Source: Streptomyces cyaneochromogenes (GTDB lineage: Bacteria > Actinomycetota > Actinomycetes > Streptomycetales > Streptomycetaceae). Taken from it: DNA of 64,000 nt. Shown here one piece after another: positions 24,361 through 33,521 of this stretch. The position numbers were made by a program, and so were the translations under genes. Positions within the stretch are counted from its first letter, which is position 1. Each line of letters starts with the position of its first letter. The notes beneath the pieces are model-generated. The model had not been told where the DNA came from. It saw nothing but the letters and a program-made list of their open reading frames with translations, and searched no databases. The stretch lies in the NCBI RefSeq assembly GCF_003963535.1, contig NZ_CP034539.1:1736001-1800000 (forward strand), in the 5' to 3' direction.

Positions 24361-26031
24361 ATGGAGACAACGCTGCGAGGCGTCGGCGTGAGCCACGGTG
24401 TGGCGATCGGCGAGGTTCGGCACATGGGAACGGCGGTCCTCGAGCCGCCTGCCAAGCAGATTCCGGCCGAGGAGGCGGAGCGCGAACAGGGGCGCGCCCG
24501 CAAGGCCGTGGAGGCTGTGGCAGCCGACCTGATGGCGCGCGGCAATCTGGCGGGGGGCGAAGCCCAGGCGGTGCTCGAGGCACAGGCCATGATGGCCCAG
24601 GACCCCGAGCTGATGGCGGACGTGGATCGACGTATCGCCGTCGGCAGCACGGCCGAGCGCGCTGTGTACGACGCCTTCGCCGCGTACCGCGAGCTGCTGG
24701 CGGGTGCCGGTGAGTACCTGGCCGGTCGTGTGGCTGACCTCGATGACGTGCGGAATCGTATCGTCGCTCGTTTGCTCGGGGTCCCGATGCCGGGTGTCCC
24801 GGACAGTGACGAGCCCTATGTCCTGGTCGCTCGCGACCTCGCCCCGGCCGACACGGCGCTGCTGGATCCGGCCCTCGTTCTCGGCTTCGTCACCGAGGAG
24901 GGTGGGCCGACCAGCCACAGTGCGATTCTGGCTCGGGCCCTCGGCGTGCCGGCCGTCGTCGCGCTGCCGGGTGCCGGTGAACTTGCCGAGGGCACGGTGA
25001 TCGCTGTGGACGGCAGCACCGGTGACATCTTCGTGAACCCGAGCGAAGAGAAGAAGGCGGAGCTGGAGGCTGCCGCCGCCGCGCGCAAGGCCGCGCTTGC
25101 GGCGTCGACGGGCCCGGGTGCCACGGCCGACGGCCACAAGGTGCCGCTGCTGGCCAACGTGGGCGGTCCGTCCGACGTTCCGGCCGCTGTCGAGGCGGGT
25201 GCTGAGGGTGTCGGTCTGTTCCGTACCGAGTTCCTCTTCCTGGACGACAGCAAGAAGGCACCGTCGGAGGAGAAGCAGGTCGAGGCCTACCGGCAGGTTC
25301 TCGAAGCCTTCCCCGAAGGGCGGGTGGTCGTACGTGTTCTGGACGCCGGCGCGGACAAGCCGCTGGACTTCCTGACGCCGGCCGATGAGCCGAACCCGGC
25401 ACTGGGCGTGCGCGGTCTGCGGACGCTGCTGGACCACCCTGAGGTGCTGCGCACCCAACTGACGGCACTTGCGAAGGCTGCGGAGGGGCTGCCGGTCTAC
25501 CTCGAGGTCATGGCCCCGATGGTGGCGGACCGGACGGATGCGAAGGCGTTCGCGGACGCCTGTCGCGCGGCGGGACTGCAGGCGAAGTTCGGTGCGATGG
25601 TGGAGATTCCGTCAGCCGCACTGCGGGCCCGTTCGATCCTGCAGGAGGTCGAGTTCCTGTCGCTGGGAACCAACGACCTCGCGCAGTACACCTTCGCCGC
25701 GGACCGACAGGTGGGCGCGGTGTCCCGTCTGCAGGATCCGTGGCAGCCCGCACTGCTCGACCTGGTGGCGCTGTCCGCCGACGCGGCGAAGGCCGAGGGC
25801 AAGAGCTGCGGTGTCTGTGGTGAGGCGGCGTCCGACCCGCTACTGGCATGTGTGCTGACCGGTCTGGGTGTCACCTCCCTGTCCATGGGGTCGGCGTCGA
25901 TTCCTTACGTCCGGGCCACGCTTGCGAAGTACACGCTTGCGCAGTGCGAGCGTGCCGCTGCGGCGGCCCGGGCGGCGGACAGTGCCGAGGAGGCGCGCAA
26001 CGCGGCTCAGGCGGTGTTGTCCGGCGAGTAG
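24361..26031 (+). CDS. ptsI: phosphoenolpyruvate-protein phosphotransferase (enzyme I)
   Basis: A 556-residue enzyme I starting at ATG 24361 (METTLRGVGVSHGVAIGEVR), the family's normal start. An in-frame GTG at 24277 overlapping the crr stop would add 28 low-complexity residues. The phosphohistidine motif is EEGGPTSHSAILARAL (His186). The PEP-binding C-terminal domain has GVGLFRTEFLF, MVEIPSAAL, LGTNDLAQYTFAADR and the catalytic Cys in KSCGVCGEAA. It starts the PTS phosphorelay PEP to HPr. It is likely cotranscribed with crr. HPr (ptsH) is not in the window. Confidence 0.96.
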   Translation: METTLRGVGVSHGVAIGEVRHMGTAVLEPPAKQIPAEEAEREQGRARKAVEAVAADLMARGNLAGGEAQAVLEAQAMMAQDPELMADVDRRIAVGSTAERAVYDAFAAYRELLAGAGEYLAGRVADLDDVRNRIVARLLGVPMPGVPDSDEPYVLVARDLAPADTALLDPALVLGFVTEEGGPTSHSAILARALGVPAVVALPGAGELAEGTVIAVDGSTGDIFVNPSEEKKAELEAAAAARKAALAASTGPGATADGHKVPLLANVGGPSDVPAAVEAGAEGVGLFRTEFLFLDDSKKAPSEEKQVEAYRQVLEAFPEGRVVVRVLDAGADKPLDFLTPADEPNPALGVRGLRTLLDHPEVLRTQLTALAKAAEGLPVYLEVMAPMVADRTDAKAFADACRAAGLQAKFGAMVEIPSAALRARSILQEVEFLSLGTNDLAQYTFAADRQVGAVSRLQDPWQPALLDLVALSADAAKAEGKSCGVCGEAASDPLLACVLTGLGVTSLSMGSASIPYVRATLAKYTLAQCERAAAAARAADSAEEARNAAQAVLSGE

Positions 26032-26063
26032 CCGGGGCCGGCCGGCCGCCTGTCGGTTCGTAT

Positions 26064-26093
26064 GGGGCGCTCCACCTGCGGGTGGGGCGCCCC
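26064..26093. terminator. hairpin terminator between ptsI and the next convergent gene
   Basis: GGGGCGC-t-CCACC (26064-26076) pairs with GGTGG-g-GCGCCCC (26081-26093) around TGCG, followed by CTTT on the plus strand. It is suitably placed for ptsI and for the opposing gene. Confidence 0.75.
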
Positions 26094-26100
26094 TTTGCGT

Positions 26101-26994
26101 TCAGTGGTCGTGTCCCGGGGCCACCTCCTCGTCACCGAGATCCGGCGGCACGCAGTAGTCGACACCCGATTCCGGGGCGATGAGGTCCCCCGATTCGACG
26201 TCGGTGCAGTAGGCGTCGAAGACTTCGCCCGCGGTGAGTGGTTCCAGGCCGTCTCCGCGCAGGCGCCATCCGTAGATGCGGTCGGATGTGCCGGGTGCGC
26301 TGGTCCGCATGACCAGTCCGCCGGGGCAGCGGGTGGCGAGGCCGAGTGCGAGCACCGTGGTGAATTCCAGCGCTTCGGCCTCGTCGAGGTGGGTGGCGCC
26401 CTGGGTGTCCTCGTCGGCATGGAGGACGGATACGAGTGTTTCCGGTGTTGCCGTGACGCTGCAGACGAGGTGTCGGCTGCCCGGCTGGGCCGTGTCCAGG
26501 ATGCGGATCAGGAGGCTGGAGGCACGGGTGTAGGCCGCGCGGCCGATGTCCTCGCCGCAGGTGGCGCAGGCGCCGAGTCGTGCCAGGAGCGTGGCCGCGT
26601 ACTCCCAGGTGGCTTGTCGGACGGCTTCGTCGACGAGGGCCGGGACGAGCTCGGTCAGGGGCTGGCCCTCGTAGAAGACGGTGGGTCCGGTGGTCGCGAG
26701 TTCGGCGGTGAAGCGCGTGCGGCTCGCTGGGGTGTCGGGGTCCAGGCCCGTTGTCGCGCAGAACTCGGCGTACTCCTGCGGGTCGAAGAGGGCGATCGCC
26801 GTATGGCTGCCTCGGGAGGCCCGTGTCCTGAGGAGGGCTTCCACCTGCTCCAGATAGATCTTGTGGTCGTCGAAGGTGAAGCTGCGGTAGCGCCGCATGG
26901 CACGGAAATCGTGCTCGTCGGTCAGCAGGCCGATCGTGCCGGCGATTTCACGGCGCAGAACGCGTCGCATCTCCTGGTGGTCGGTGTACGACAT
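26101..26994 (-). CDS. conserved protein of unknown function
   Basis: A 297-residue protein from ATG 26994 (MSYTDHQEMRRVLRREIAGT), chosen because GGGGGAAAG directly precedes it. A start at 27027 is also in frame. No transmembrane helix and no signal peptide. One CxxC (LGACATCGEDIGRAA, about residues 150-164) could bind a metal. Other visible pieces are YRSFTFDDHKIYLEQVEALL and an acidic, proline-poor C-terminus. I do not recognise the family. Codon use is typical of the neighbours. It converges on ptsI and may be transcribed alone. Confidence 0.75.
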   Translation of the reverse strand: MSYTDHQEMRRVLRREIAGTIGLLTDEHDFRAMRRYRSFTFDDHKIYLEQVEALLRTRASRGSHTAIALFDPQEYAEFCATTGLDPDTPASRTRFTAELATTGPTVFYEGQPLTELVPALVDEAVRQATWEYAATLLARLGACATCGEDIGRAAYTRASSLLIRILDTAQPGSRHLVCSVTATPETLVSVLHADEDTQGATHLDEAEALEFTTVLALGLATRCPGGLVMRTSAPGTSDRIYGWRLRGDGLEPLTAGEVFDAYCTDVESGDLIAPESGVDYCVPPDLGDEEVAPGHDH

Positions 26995-27176
26995 CTTTCC
27001 CCCTGCGTGCGGTCGATCAATGCTCACTCACAGTAACCGGGGGCACTGACAACGGCGTCGGGGTGGCGTGAGCGTGACCTCAAGGGGGGCATTCGGGCAG
27101 GTCGGAGGCGTGGTGACGCGACGGCTGGCCTCGGACGTCGTCGTGGTTCGCGAGTCCGAGGCCGGCGCTGGTCGGG

Positions 27177-29144
27177 TCAGGCGCGCTTGCGGGCGAGCTC
27201 CTCGTAGAAGTGCAGGAGGTCGAGGTTGTCGATGGATCCCGGATTGACCGCCTTCTCAAGGGGTGTGCCCTGGAGGAGGCGCTTTACCGGGACCTCGATG
27301 CGCTTGCCGGTGAGGGTGTGAGGGACGCCGGGGACCTCGATGATCTCGTCGGGGACGTGACGTGGTGAGAGCTGTTCGCGGATGGTCTGCTTGATGCGGT
27401 TCAGGAGTGCCTCGTCGAGCACGGTTCCGGGGGTCAGGTGGACGAACAAGGGCATCCAGTAGCCGCCGTCGGGCTGTTCGACGCCGATGACGAGGGATTC
27501 CTTGATCTCGGGGAGGCGTTCCACGGCTTCGTAGATGTCGGCCGATCCCATGCGGACGCCCTGGCGGTTGAGGGTCGAGTCGGAGCGTCCGTGGATGACG
27601 ACGGAACCGCGTGAGGTGACGGTGATCCAGTCGCCGTGGCGCCATACGCCGGGATACGTGTCGAAGTAGCTGTCGTGGTACCGGCTGCCGTCGGGGTCGT
27701 TCCAGAAGTAGATCGGCATGGACGGCATGGGGTTGGTGACCACGAGCTCGCCGACCTCGTCGATGAGCGGTTCGCCGCTGGGGTCCCAGGACTGCAGGTC
27801 GGTGCCCAGGCCGGGGGCCTGGAGCTCGCCGACGTACACCGGCACCGTCGGCACCGCTCCCGCGAAGCAGGAGCACACGTCCGTGCCGCCGCTGACGGAG
27901 GCGATCCACAGATCGTCGCGGACCTCGTCGTGCAGCCAGCGGAACCCGTCGGGCGGCAGAGGGGATCCGGTGGTGGCGACACATTGCACCTTGGAGAGGT
28001 CGAAGTCGCGCGAGGGGCGCACATCGGCCTTGCGGCAGGCCATGACGTACGCGGCCGAGGTGCCGTAGAGGGTGGCTTCCGTGCGTTCGGCGACGCGCCA
28101 CTGGGCGCCCGTGTCGGGATAGCCCGGGCTGCCGTCGTAGAGAACGATCGTGGTGCCGGTGAGCAGGCCGGAGACGAGGAAGTTCCACATCATCCAGCCC
28201 GTCGAGGTGTACCAGAAGAAACGGTCCTCGGGGCCCAGGTCGCAGTGCAGGCCGAGTTGCTTGAGGTGCTCGACGAGGATGCCGCCCTGGGACTGGACGA
28301 TGGCCTTGGGGAGGCCGGTCGTGCCGGAGGAGTAGAGCACCCAGAGGGGGTGGTCGAAGGGGACCTGCTCGAAGACCGGTTCCTCGTCGGCCGCTGTGAG
28401 GGCGGACCACTCCAGCGCGCCCTCGGGGGCTTCGGAGCCGAGGAGGGGGATGTGCACCACGGCGCGCAGAGTGGGCAGTTCGCTGCGCAGCTCGGCGACG
28501 ATGTCCCGGCGGTCGTGCTCCTTGCCGCCGTAGCGGTATCCGTCGACGGTGAACAGGACGACGGGTTCGACCTGCTGGAAGCGGTCCAGGACGCTGCGGG
28601 CGCCGAAGTCGGGGGCGCAGGAGGTCCAGACACCGCCCACGGCAGCCGTGGCGAGGAGGGCGACGACGGCCTGCGGGATGTTGGGGAGGTAGCCGCTGAT
28701 TCGGTCTCCTGGGCGTACACCGAGGGCGCGCAGCTCGGCGGCGAGGGAGCCGACCTGGCGGCGCAGCTCGGACCAGGTCACGGGGCGGGGCTCGTGGGAT
28801 TCGTCGACGTGCAGGAGGGCGGGTTCGTCGGCGCGGGTGGCGGCGGCGCGCAGGGCGTGCTCGGCGTAGTTCAGGGTGGCACCCGGGAACCACTGGGCGC
28901 CGGGCATCGAGCGATCGGCCAGCACGCGCGCGTAGGGGGTGGAGAAGCGTACGTCGAACCACTGCGTGACGGCTTGCCAGAAGGTGTCCAGTTCGTCGAC
29001 CGACCAGCGGTGCAGGGCCGCGTAGCCGCCCTCGGCGGGGGCTCCGTGGTTTTCAGCGGCCCAGGCCTGGAACTTGGTGACCTGAGACCGAGCGATGCGC
29101 TGCGGATCTGGCTCCCAGAGAGGCTGGGGATTCACGGTCGACAT
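27177..29144 (-). CDS. acetoacetyl-CoA synthetase (acetoacetate-CoA ligase)
   Basis: A 655-residue adenylate-forming enzyme from ATG 29144 (MSTVNPQPLWEPDPQRIARS), with GGGAG 7 nt upstream. The acetyl-CoA synthetase-type N-terminal domain (WFDVRFSTPYARVLADRSMP) is followed by the AMP-binding motif VLYSSGTTGLPKAIVQSQGG, then PMPSMPIYFWNDPDGSRYHD, HGDWITVTSRGSVVIHGRSD and the C-terminal lysine region HTLTGKRIEVPVKRLL. Length and N-terminus fit acetoacetyl-CoA synthetase, which activates acetoacetate with ATP and CoA. It is divergent from the GH31 gene with 212 bp between the starts, where I see no clear operator. Confidence 0.88.
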   Translation of the reverse strand: MSTVNPQPLWEPDPQRIARSQVTKFQAWAAENHGAPAEGGYAALHRWSVDELDTFWQAVTQWFDVRFSTPYARVLADRSMPGAQWFPGATLNYAEHALRAAATRADEPALLHVDESHEPRPVTWSELRRQVGSLAAELRALGVRPGDRISGYLPNIPQAVVALLATAAVGGVWTSCAPDFGARSVLDRFQQVEPVVLFTVDGYRYGGKEHDRRDIVAELRSELPTLRAVVHIPLLGSEAPEGALEWSALTAADEEPVFEQVPFDHPLWVLYSSGTTGLPKAIVQSQGGILVEHLKQLGLHCDLGPEDRFFWYTSTGWMMWNFLVSGLLTGTTIVLYDGSPGYPDTGAQWRVAERTEATLYGTSAAYVMACRKADVRPSRDFDLSKVQCVATTGSPLPPDGFRWLHDEVRDDLWIASVSGGTDVCSCFAGAVPTVPVYVGELQAPGLGTDLQSWDPSGEPLIDEVGELVVTNPMPSMPIYFWNDPDGSRYHDSYFDTYPGVWRHGDWITVTSRGSVVIHGRSDSTLNRQGVRMGSADIYEAVERLPEIKESLVIGVEQPDGGYWMPLFVHLTPGTVLDEALLNRIKQTIREQLSPRHVPDEIIEVPGVPHTLTGKRIEVPVKRLLQGTPLEKAVNPGSIDNLDLLHFYEELARKRA

Positions 29145-29356
29145 GGGGCGGCTCCCGGACTGTGCGCGTCGTGTGCGTCTTCCACGCACGGCGGGGGTGT
29201 GCGCGTGACGCGGATGACACGGACGATGCCATGTGATCGACTTCTGCACCAGGGTGCGCCCCACATAGTCCGTGTCGTGAAGATGTGGTCCCGGCACGGG
29301 TGAACGGCAGTTGAACGACACGCATGTGTGGGGCGGTGAATGGCAGGCTGAGCAGC

Positions 29357-31723
29357 ATGGACGGTCGTGACCTGGTGCGTTCGATAAAGGCGGTCGGTTC
29401 TGTGGGAGCGGCCCAGGGGTTGCGTACCGTACGGGCGGCGTGGCGCAGGAAGCGCGCCGACGCCGAGGGGCTGCCGCCCCGGGGTGCCGAGCGTGCTCGG
29501 GTGCCCGGGCCCGTGCAGGAGGTGCAGTCCGGTCCGGGCGGAGGCGTCATCCGGTTCAGCAGGTCCGAGCTGCGTGTCGTCGTCACCGTGAACGGGGCTG
29601 TCTTCTGGGGGTGGGACGGTGCCGCACCCGAGCCGTCGTACGCGCTGGCGGGCCGCTGTCCGGAACCGGATCCGCGGGCCGTGCTGGAGCCCGACAAGGA
29701 CGGTGGCTGGCGGGTCGTGGCCGAGCGGGTGACGGTCGTCATCTCGCGGCACGGGGCCGTGGAGGTGCAGACGCCGGGTGGTGTGACCCTGCGCCGTGAT
29801 CTGCCGCCGCGTTGGTGGGAGCCGGTCGACGGCGGGCCGGCGCGCTGGATGCAGCGGTCAGAGGTGGCCGCGGACTCACGGTTCTTCGGGCTGGGAGGCC
29901 GGGCGTCGGGGCCACGGCTCAAGGACGGGACGTACCGGCTGTGGAACACCGACCCCGGCCGTGCGTTCGGTCCTGACGACGACCCGCTGTACATCACCAT
30001 GCCGGTGCAGCTGGTCGTGGCCGACGCGGCCTCGCACCTGGTGTTCCACGACACCTCGTGGGACGGCACGGTGACGCTGCGGGAGGGTCAGGAGGGCGAC
30101 GGCTCCGGGCATGACCGCGCGGGGACCAGCGAACTGCGGATGGACGGGGGTCCGCTGCGCTGCTGGGTGATGGTGGGCACTCCCGCGCGCGTGCTGCTCG
30201 TCTGGGCCTCCCTCACCGGTGCTGCCGCGCTGCCGCCCACGTGGGCGCTCGGACACCATCACGCGCGGTGGGGCTTCGGCAGCGAACAGGAGGTGCGGCG
30301 GATCGTTTCGGGCTACCAGGAGCGGGATCTGCCGCTGGACGCGGTCCATCTGGACATCGACCACTACGACGAGCACCAGGTGTTCACGGTGGGCCTCGAG
30401 GGCTTTCCCAAACTGCCGCAGCTCGCCGAGGACCTGCGGCAGGACGGGATCCGTCTGGTGTCGATCGTCGACCCGGCGGTCAAGGCCGCGCCGGGCAATG
30501 CCGTGTACGACAGCGGGACGGCCGAGGACGTGTTTGTCAGGGACGCTTCGCGGCGGCTCGTGCAGGGCGTTGTGTGGCCCGGGGAGGCGGTCTTCCCGGA
30601 TTTCACGCACGCGCGCGTGCGGCAGTGGTGGGGTGGTCTGTACGAGGAGCGGCTCGCGCAGGGCTTCTCGGGCTTCTGGCATGACATGAACGAGCCGACT
30701 TCGTTCGCCGCCTTCGGGGAGTCGACTCTGCCGCGTTCGGCCCGGCATTCCCTGGAGGGGCGTGGCGGGGACCACCAGGAGGCGCACAACGTCTACGGAC
30801 TGTGCATGGCCAGGGCGGGCTATGAGGGGCTGCGCGCACTGGCGCCCGAGGAGCGGCCCTTCGTCTTCTCGCGGTCCGGGTGGGCCGGCATGCAGCGCTA
30901 CGGGGGAACCTGGTCCGGCGATGTGGCCACGGGCTGGCCGGGACTGCGGGCGTCGCTGTCGCTGGTCATGGGCCTCGGGCTGTGTGGGGTGCCCTACTCG
31001 GGGCCCGATGTGGGCGGGTTCGACGGGAGTCCTTCGCCGGAGCTGTATCTACGGTGGTTCCAGCTGGCCGCGTATCTGCCGCTGTTCCGCACGCATGCGA
31101 GTCTGCGGGCGGGGCGCAGGGAACCGTGGGAGTTCGGTCCGGATGTGCTGGAGCACGCGCGCGTGGCGCTCGTCGAGCGGCGGAGGCTGCTGCCGTACTT
31201 CGTGACGCTGGCGCATCTCGCCCGGCGGACGGGGGCGCCGTACGTCCGTCCGCTGTGGTGGGCGGCGCCCGAGGAACGCGCGCTGCGCGACTGTGAGGAT
31301 GCGTTTCTGCTGGGCGACTGCCTGCTGGTGGCGCCGGTACTGGATCCGGGCGCCGACCGGCGTGCGGTGCAGTTGCCGCCAGGGCGCTGGTACGACACGG
31401 CGACGGGGCGGACGTACGAGGGGCCGGGCCAGGTTCTCGTCGACGCGCCTCTGTCCCGGATCCCGGTGCTCGCGCGCGCGGGTGCCGTCGTCCCGGTACG
31501 CGGGGACGACGGCGGACTGGAACTGGAGGTGTGGGCGCCCGCCCGGGGACGTACCGGGGGCGGGCTTGTGGTGGCGGATGCGGGTGACGGCTGGGACGAA
31601 CCGGAGATCGAGCGCTACGTCACCCGCTGGGCGGGCGGAAAGCTGGTCGTGGAGCTGGAGCATGAGGACGGGATGATCACGTCGCCTCGTCCGGTGCGCG
31701 TACGAGGTCTCGGCGAGCGGTGA
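29357..31723 (+). CDS. glycoside hydrolase family 31 alpha-glucosidase-type enzyme
   Basis: A 788-residue protein, start ATG 29357 (MDGRDLVRSIKAVG); the in-frame start at 29324 is possible and neither has a strong ribosome-binding site. The N-terminal beta-sandwich ends with RFFGLGGRASGPRLKDGTY. The catalytic barrel has LDAVHLDIDHYDEHQVFTV, the nucleophile motif GFWHDMNEPTSFAAF (Asp in WHDMNEP), the acid/base Asp in GTWSGDVATGW, and GVPYSGPDVGGFDG. It hydrolyses terminal alpha-glucosides. No signal peptide is visible, so it is probably cytoplasmic. Its stop lies 2 bp from the stop of the opposing Nudix gene. Confidence 0.92.
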   Translation: MDGRDLVRSIKAVGSVGAAQGLRTVRAAWRRKRADAEGLPPRGAERARVPGPVQEVQSGPGGGVIRFSRSELRVVVTVNGAVFWGWDGAAPEPSYALAGRCPEPDPRAVLEPDKDGGWRVVAERVTVVISRHGAVEVQTPGGVTLRRDLPPRWWEPVDGGPARWMQRSEVAADSRFFGLGGRASGPRLKDGTYRLWNTDPGRAFGPDDDPLYITMPVQLVVADAASHLVFHDTSWDGTVTLREGQEGDGSGHDRAGTSELRMDGGPLRCWVMVGTPARVLLVWASLTGAAALPPTWALGHHHARWGFGSEQEVRRIVSGYQERDLPLDAVHLDIDHYDEHQVFTVGLEGFPKLPQLAEDLRQDGIRLVSIVDPAVKAAPGNAVYDSGTAEDVFVRDASRRLVQGVVWPGEAVFPDFTHARVRQWWGGLYEERLAQGFSGFWHDMNEPTSFAAFGESTLPRSARHSLEGRGGDHQEAHNVYGLCMARAGYEGLRALAPEERPFVFSRSGWAGMQRYGGTWSGDVATGWPGLRASLSLVMGLGLCGVPYSGPDVGGFDGSPSPELYLRWFQLAAYLPLFRTHASLRAGRREPWEFGPDVLEHARVALVERRRLLPYFVTLAHLARRTGAPYVRPLWWAAPEERALRDCEDAFLLGDCLLVAPVLDPGADRRAVQLPPGRWYDTATGRTYEGPGQVLVDAPLSRIPVLARAGAVVPVRGDDGGLELEVWAPARGRTGGGLVVADAGDGWDEPEIERYVTRWAGGKLVVELEHEDGMITSPRPVRVRGLGER

Positions 31724-31725
31724 GC

Positions 31726-32262
31726 TCAGACGTAACGACCCTCGAAGAACGCCCGTACGGCCAGTGTGTGCAGCGGGAAGGCGAGCTCCTCCGGCCTGCG
31801 CAGGAGGTGCCATCCTTCGGTTTCGTCGGTGGCGGCCGAGGTCGGCAGGCGGTCGGTGGGCTGTTCCGGAAGGAGGCCGAACAGCAGCAGGTGCCCGTCC
31901 GGTGAGCTCATCGCGTCGACGAGACGGACGTCGCGGCCGGCCGCGTCGATGCCGGTCTCTTCCTTGAGTTCGCGGACGACGGCCTGCCGCCAGTCCTCGC
32001 GGTCGTCGATGTAGCCGCCGGGCAGAGCGATGCCTCCGCGCGCGGGGGCGATGGTTCGGGTGATGACGACCAGGGCGGTGCCCTTGGTGTCGTACACGGG
32101 CTGGAGCGCGATCGCTACCGGCAGGGGATTGCGGTAGGCCACGGTGCCGCATGCCGGGCAGGTGCGGGGCCAGCCGGAGACGCCCTCTCCGTAGGGCGCG
32201 CCGCAGCTTGAACAGTGGGAGTCTGCTGCGGAGTTGGGGGCGGAGTGCTGAGTTTCGGACAC
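31726..32262 (-). CDS. Nudix hydrolase with N-terminal zinc ribbon
   Basis: A 178-residue protein. The N-terminal zinc ribbon has two Cys pairs (CSSCGAPYGEG, then CPACGTVAY). The Nudix box is complete: GGYIDDREDWRQAVVRELKE followed by ETGI (GX5EX7REUXEEXGU). The zinc ribbon plus Nudix layout resembles NudC/ADP-ribose pyrophosphatase-like enzymes, but the substrate cannot be told. C-terminal LAFPLHTLAVRAFFEGRYV completes the domain. It converges on the GH31 gene with almost no gap. Confidence 0.88.
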   Translation of the reverse strand: MSETQHSAPNSAADSHCSSCGAPYGEGVSGWPRTCPACGTVAYRNPLPVAIALQPVYDTKGTALVVITRTIAPARGGIALPGGYIDDREDWRQAVVRELKEETGIDAAGRDVRLVDAMSSPDGHLLLFGLLPEQPTDRLPTSAATDETEGWHLLRRPEELAFPLHTLAVRAFFEGRYV

Positions 32263-32309
32263 GCGGCGGACTGTATCCGATCAGTGGAAGGGCGTCTTCC
32301 GGGGGGCGG

Positions 32310-32937
32310 TCACCAAAGCCTGGTGAGGGATTTCCAGGACACGGGGAAGTCGAAGTAGGTGTCCGGACAGGGCTCCGGCTTGGACGTGTAGTGCCACCAC
32401 TCCTCGGCGAGGTTCACGAATCCGAGGGCTTCGAGGGTGCTCTTGAGCAGCAGCCTGTTGGCGCGCTGTTCGCCCTGGATGCGCGGGTCGAGGGTGTGCG
32501 AAAGGGTGTCGAAGCAGTCGAATCCGGTGCCCATGTCTACCGAGTTGACGGGGAAGCGTTCGCCCTGAGGTGCGTGGCAGGGTGCGAGGGGCTCTCCCGG
32601 TACGTATGGCCTGGTGGGGCCGGTAGCAGTCGTACACCTTGAGTGTGTAGCCCTGGCGCAGCAGCTGCTTCTGGGCCTTGTGGAGTGCTTCCGCGGCGGG
32701 TCGGGCGAGGATGCAGAGGGGCTGCCGGTAGCCGTCGATGCGCTCGCCCACGAAGTTGTGCGGTGTGAAGTACCGCATCTCCTCGACGATGGTGGGATCC
32801 ACGGTGCTCAGCGCCACGAAGTCCTTCGGCGCCTTGGGCTCGGTCTTCGCCTGGGCGGTGGCCGGGGCGGCGGTCACGACCAGCGAGGTGGCGAGCATGG
32901 CGGCCAGCCCCCGTACCGCGGTCGAGAGTCGTGTCAT
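32310..32937 (-). pseudogene. D-alanyl-D-alanine dipeptidase (VanX-type) gene with internal deletion and frameshift
   Basis: From ATG 32937 (MTRLSTAVRGLAAMLATSLV, a signal peptide) the frame encodes DFVALSTVDPTIVEEMRYFT to YTLKVYDCYRPHQA, the normal first half. At about 32605 the match stops. In the +1 frame the protein resumes PYVPGEPLAPCHAPQGERFP, VNSVDMGTGFDCFDTLSHTL and EEWWHYTSK, ending at 32310. The missing part should hold the SxHxxGxAxD zinc-ligand motif (SGHSRGSTVD-like in relatives) and is absent from every frame. Roughly 45-60 codons are deleted, so neither piece can be an active dipeptidase. Confidence 0.88.
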
Positions 32938-33074
32938 GTCTCCTGCATCCATCAGGTATTCGCCGGGGCGGGGCGGCGATCCGACGCAGTCCACCCTTCA
33001 GGCCGCCCTGCCGCATTCCGGATGCCCGTGGCACACTTTCTGACGTCCCGTCAGATCTGCTGCCAGGAGGGGAT

Positions 33075-33521
33075 ATGCCACGCACGCGCACACCAGTGGT
33101 CGCCGGGTGGTTCGCCGGTGACGGGGACGACTTCCGGCTCCTGGGCACCCGGTGCTCTGCCTGTGCCTCGGTCTTCTTTCCGCGCGAGGACGCGCACTGC
33201 CGCAACCCGGCCTGCCCCGGCGGCGCGCTGGAGGAGGCTCCGCTCTCCCGGCGCGGGCGTGTCTGGTCGTACACGGACAGCCGGTACCGGCCACCGTCAC
33301 CCTATGTGACCGATCCGGAACTTCCGTGGGAGCCGTACACGTTGATCGCTGTGGAACTGGCTGCAGAGCGCCTCGTGGTGCTGGGACAGGCGGTTCCCGG
33401 TGTCACCGTCGCCGATCTGGCGGTGGGCATGGAGGTGGAGGTCGTTCCCGGCGTGCTTCACGAGGACGCGGAGACGATCTGGACGACGTGGCAATGGCGG
33501 CCGACGGGGGTGGCGGCATGA
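33075..33521 (+). CDS. zinc-ribbon OB-fold (DUF35) protein, thiolase/aldolase partner
   Basis: A 148-residue protein from ATG 33075, with AGGAGGGG 3-6 nt upstream. An N-terminal rubredoxin-like zinc ribbon has Cys pairs (LLGTRCSACASVFFPRED, then CRNPACPGG). The OB-fold follows (RRGRVWSYTDSRYRPPSPYV, YTLIAVELAAERLVVLGQAV, VGMEVEVVPGVL). DUF35 proteins act as acyl-CoA-binding partners of thiolase-like proteins, for example ChsH2 with the Ltp2 aldolase of steroid side-chain breakdown. Its stop overlaps the thiolase start (ATGA), so the two are coupled and probably form a complex. Confidence 0.85.
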   Translation: MPRTRTPVVAGWFAGDGDDFRLLGTRCSACASVFFPREDAHCRNPACPGGALEEAPLSRRGRVWSYTDSRYRPPSPYVTDPELPWEPYTLIAVELAAERLVVLGQAVPGVTVADLAVGMEVEVVPGVLHEDAETIWTTWQWRPTGVAA

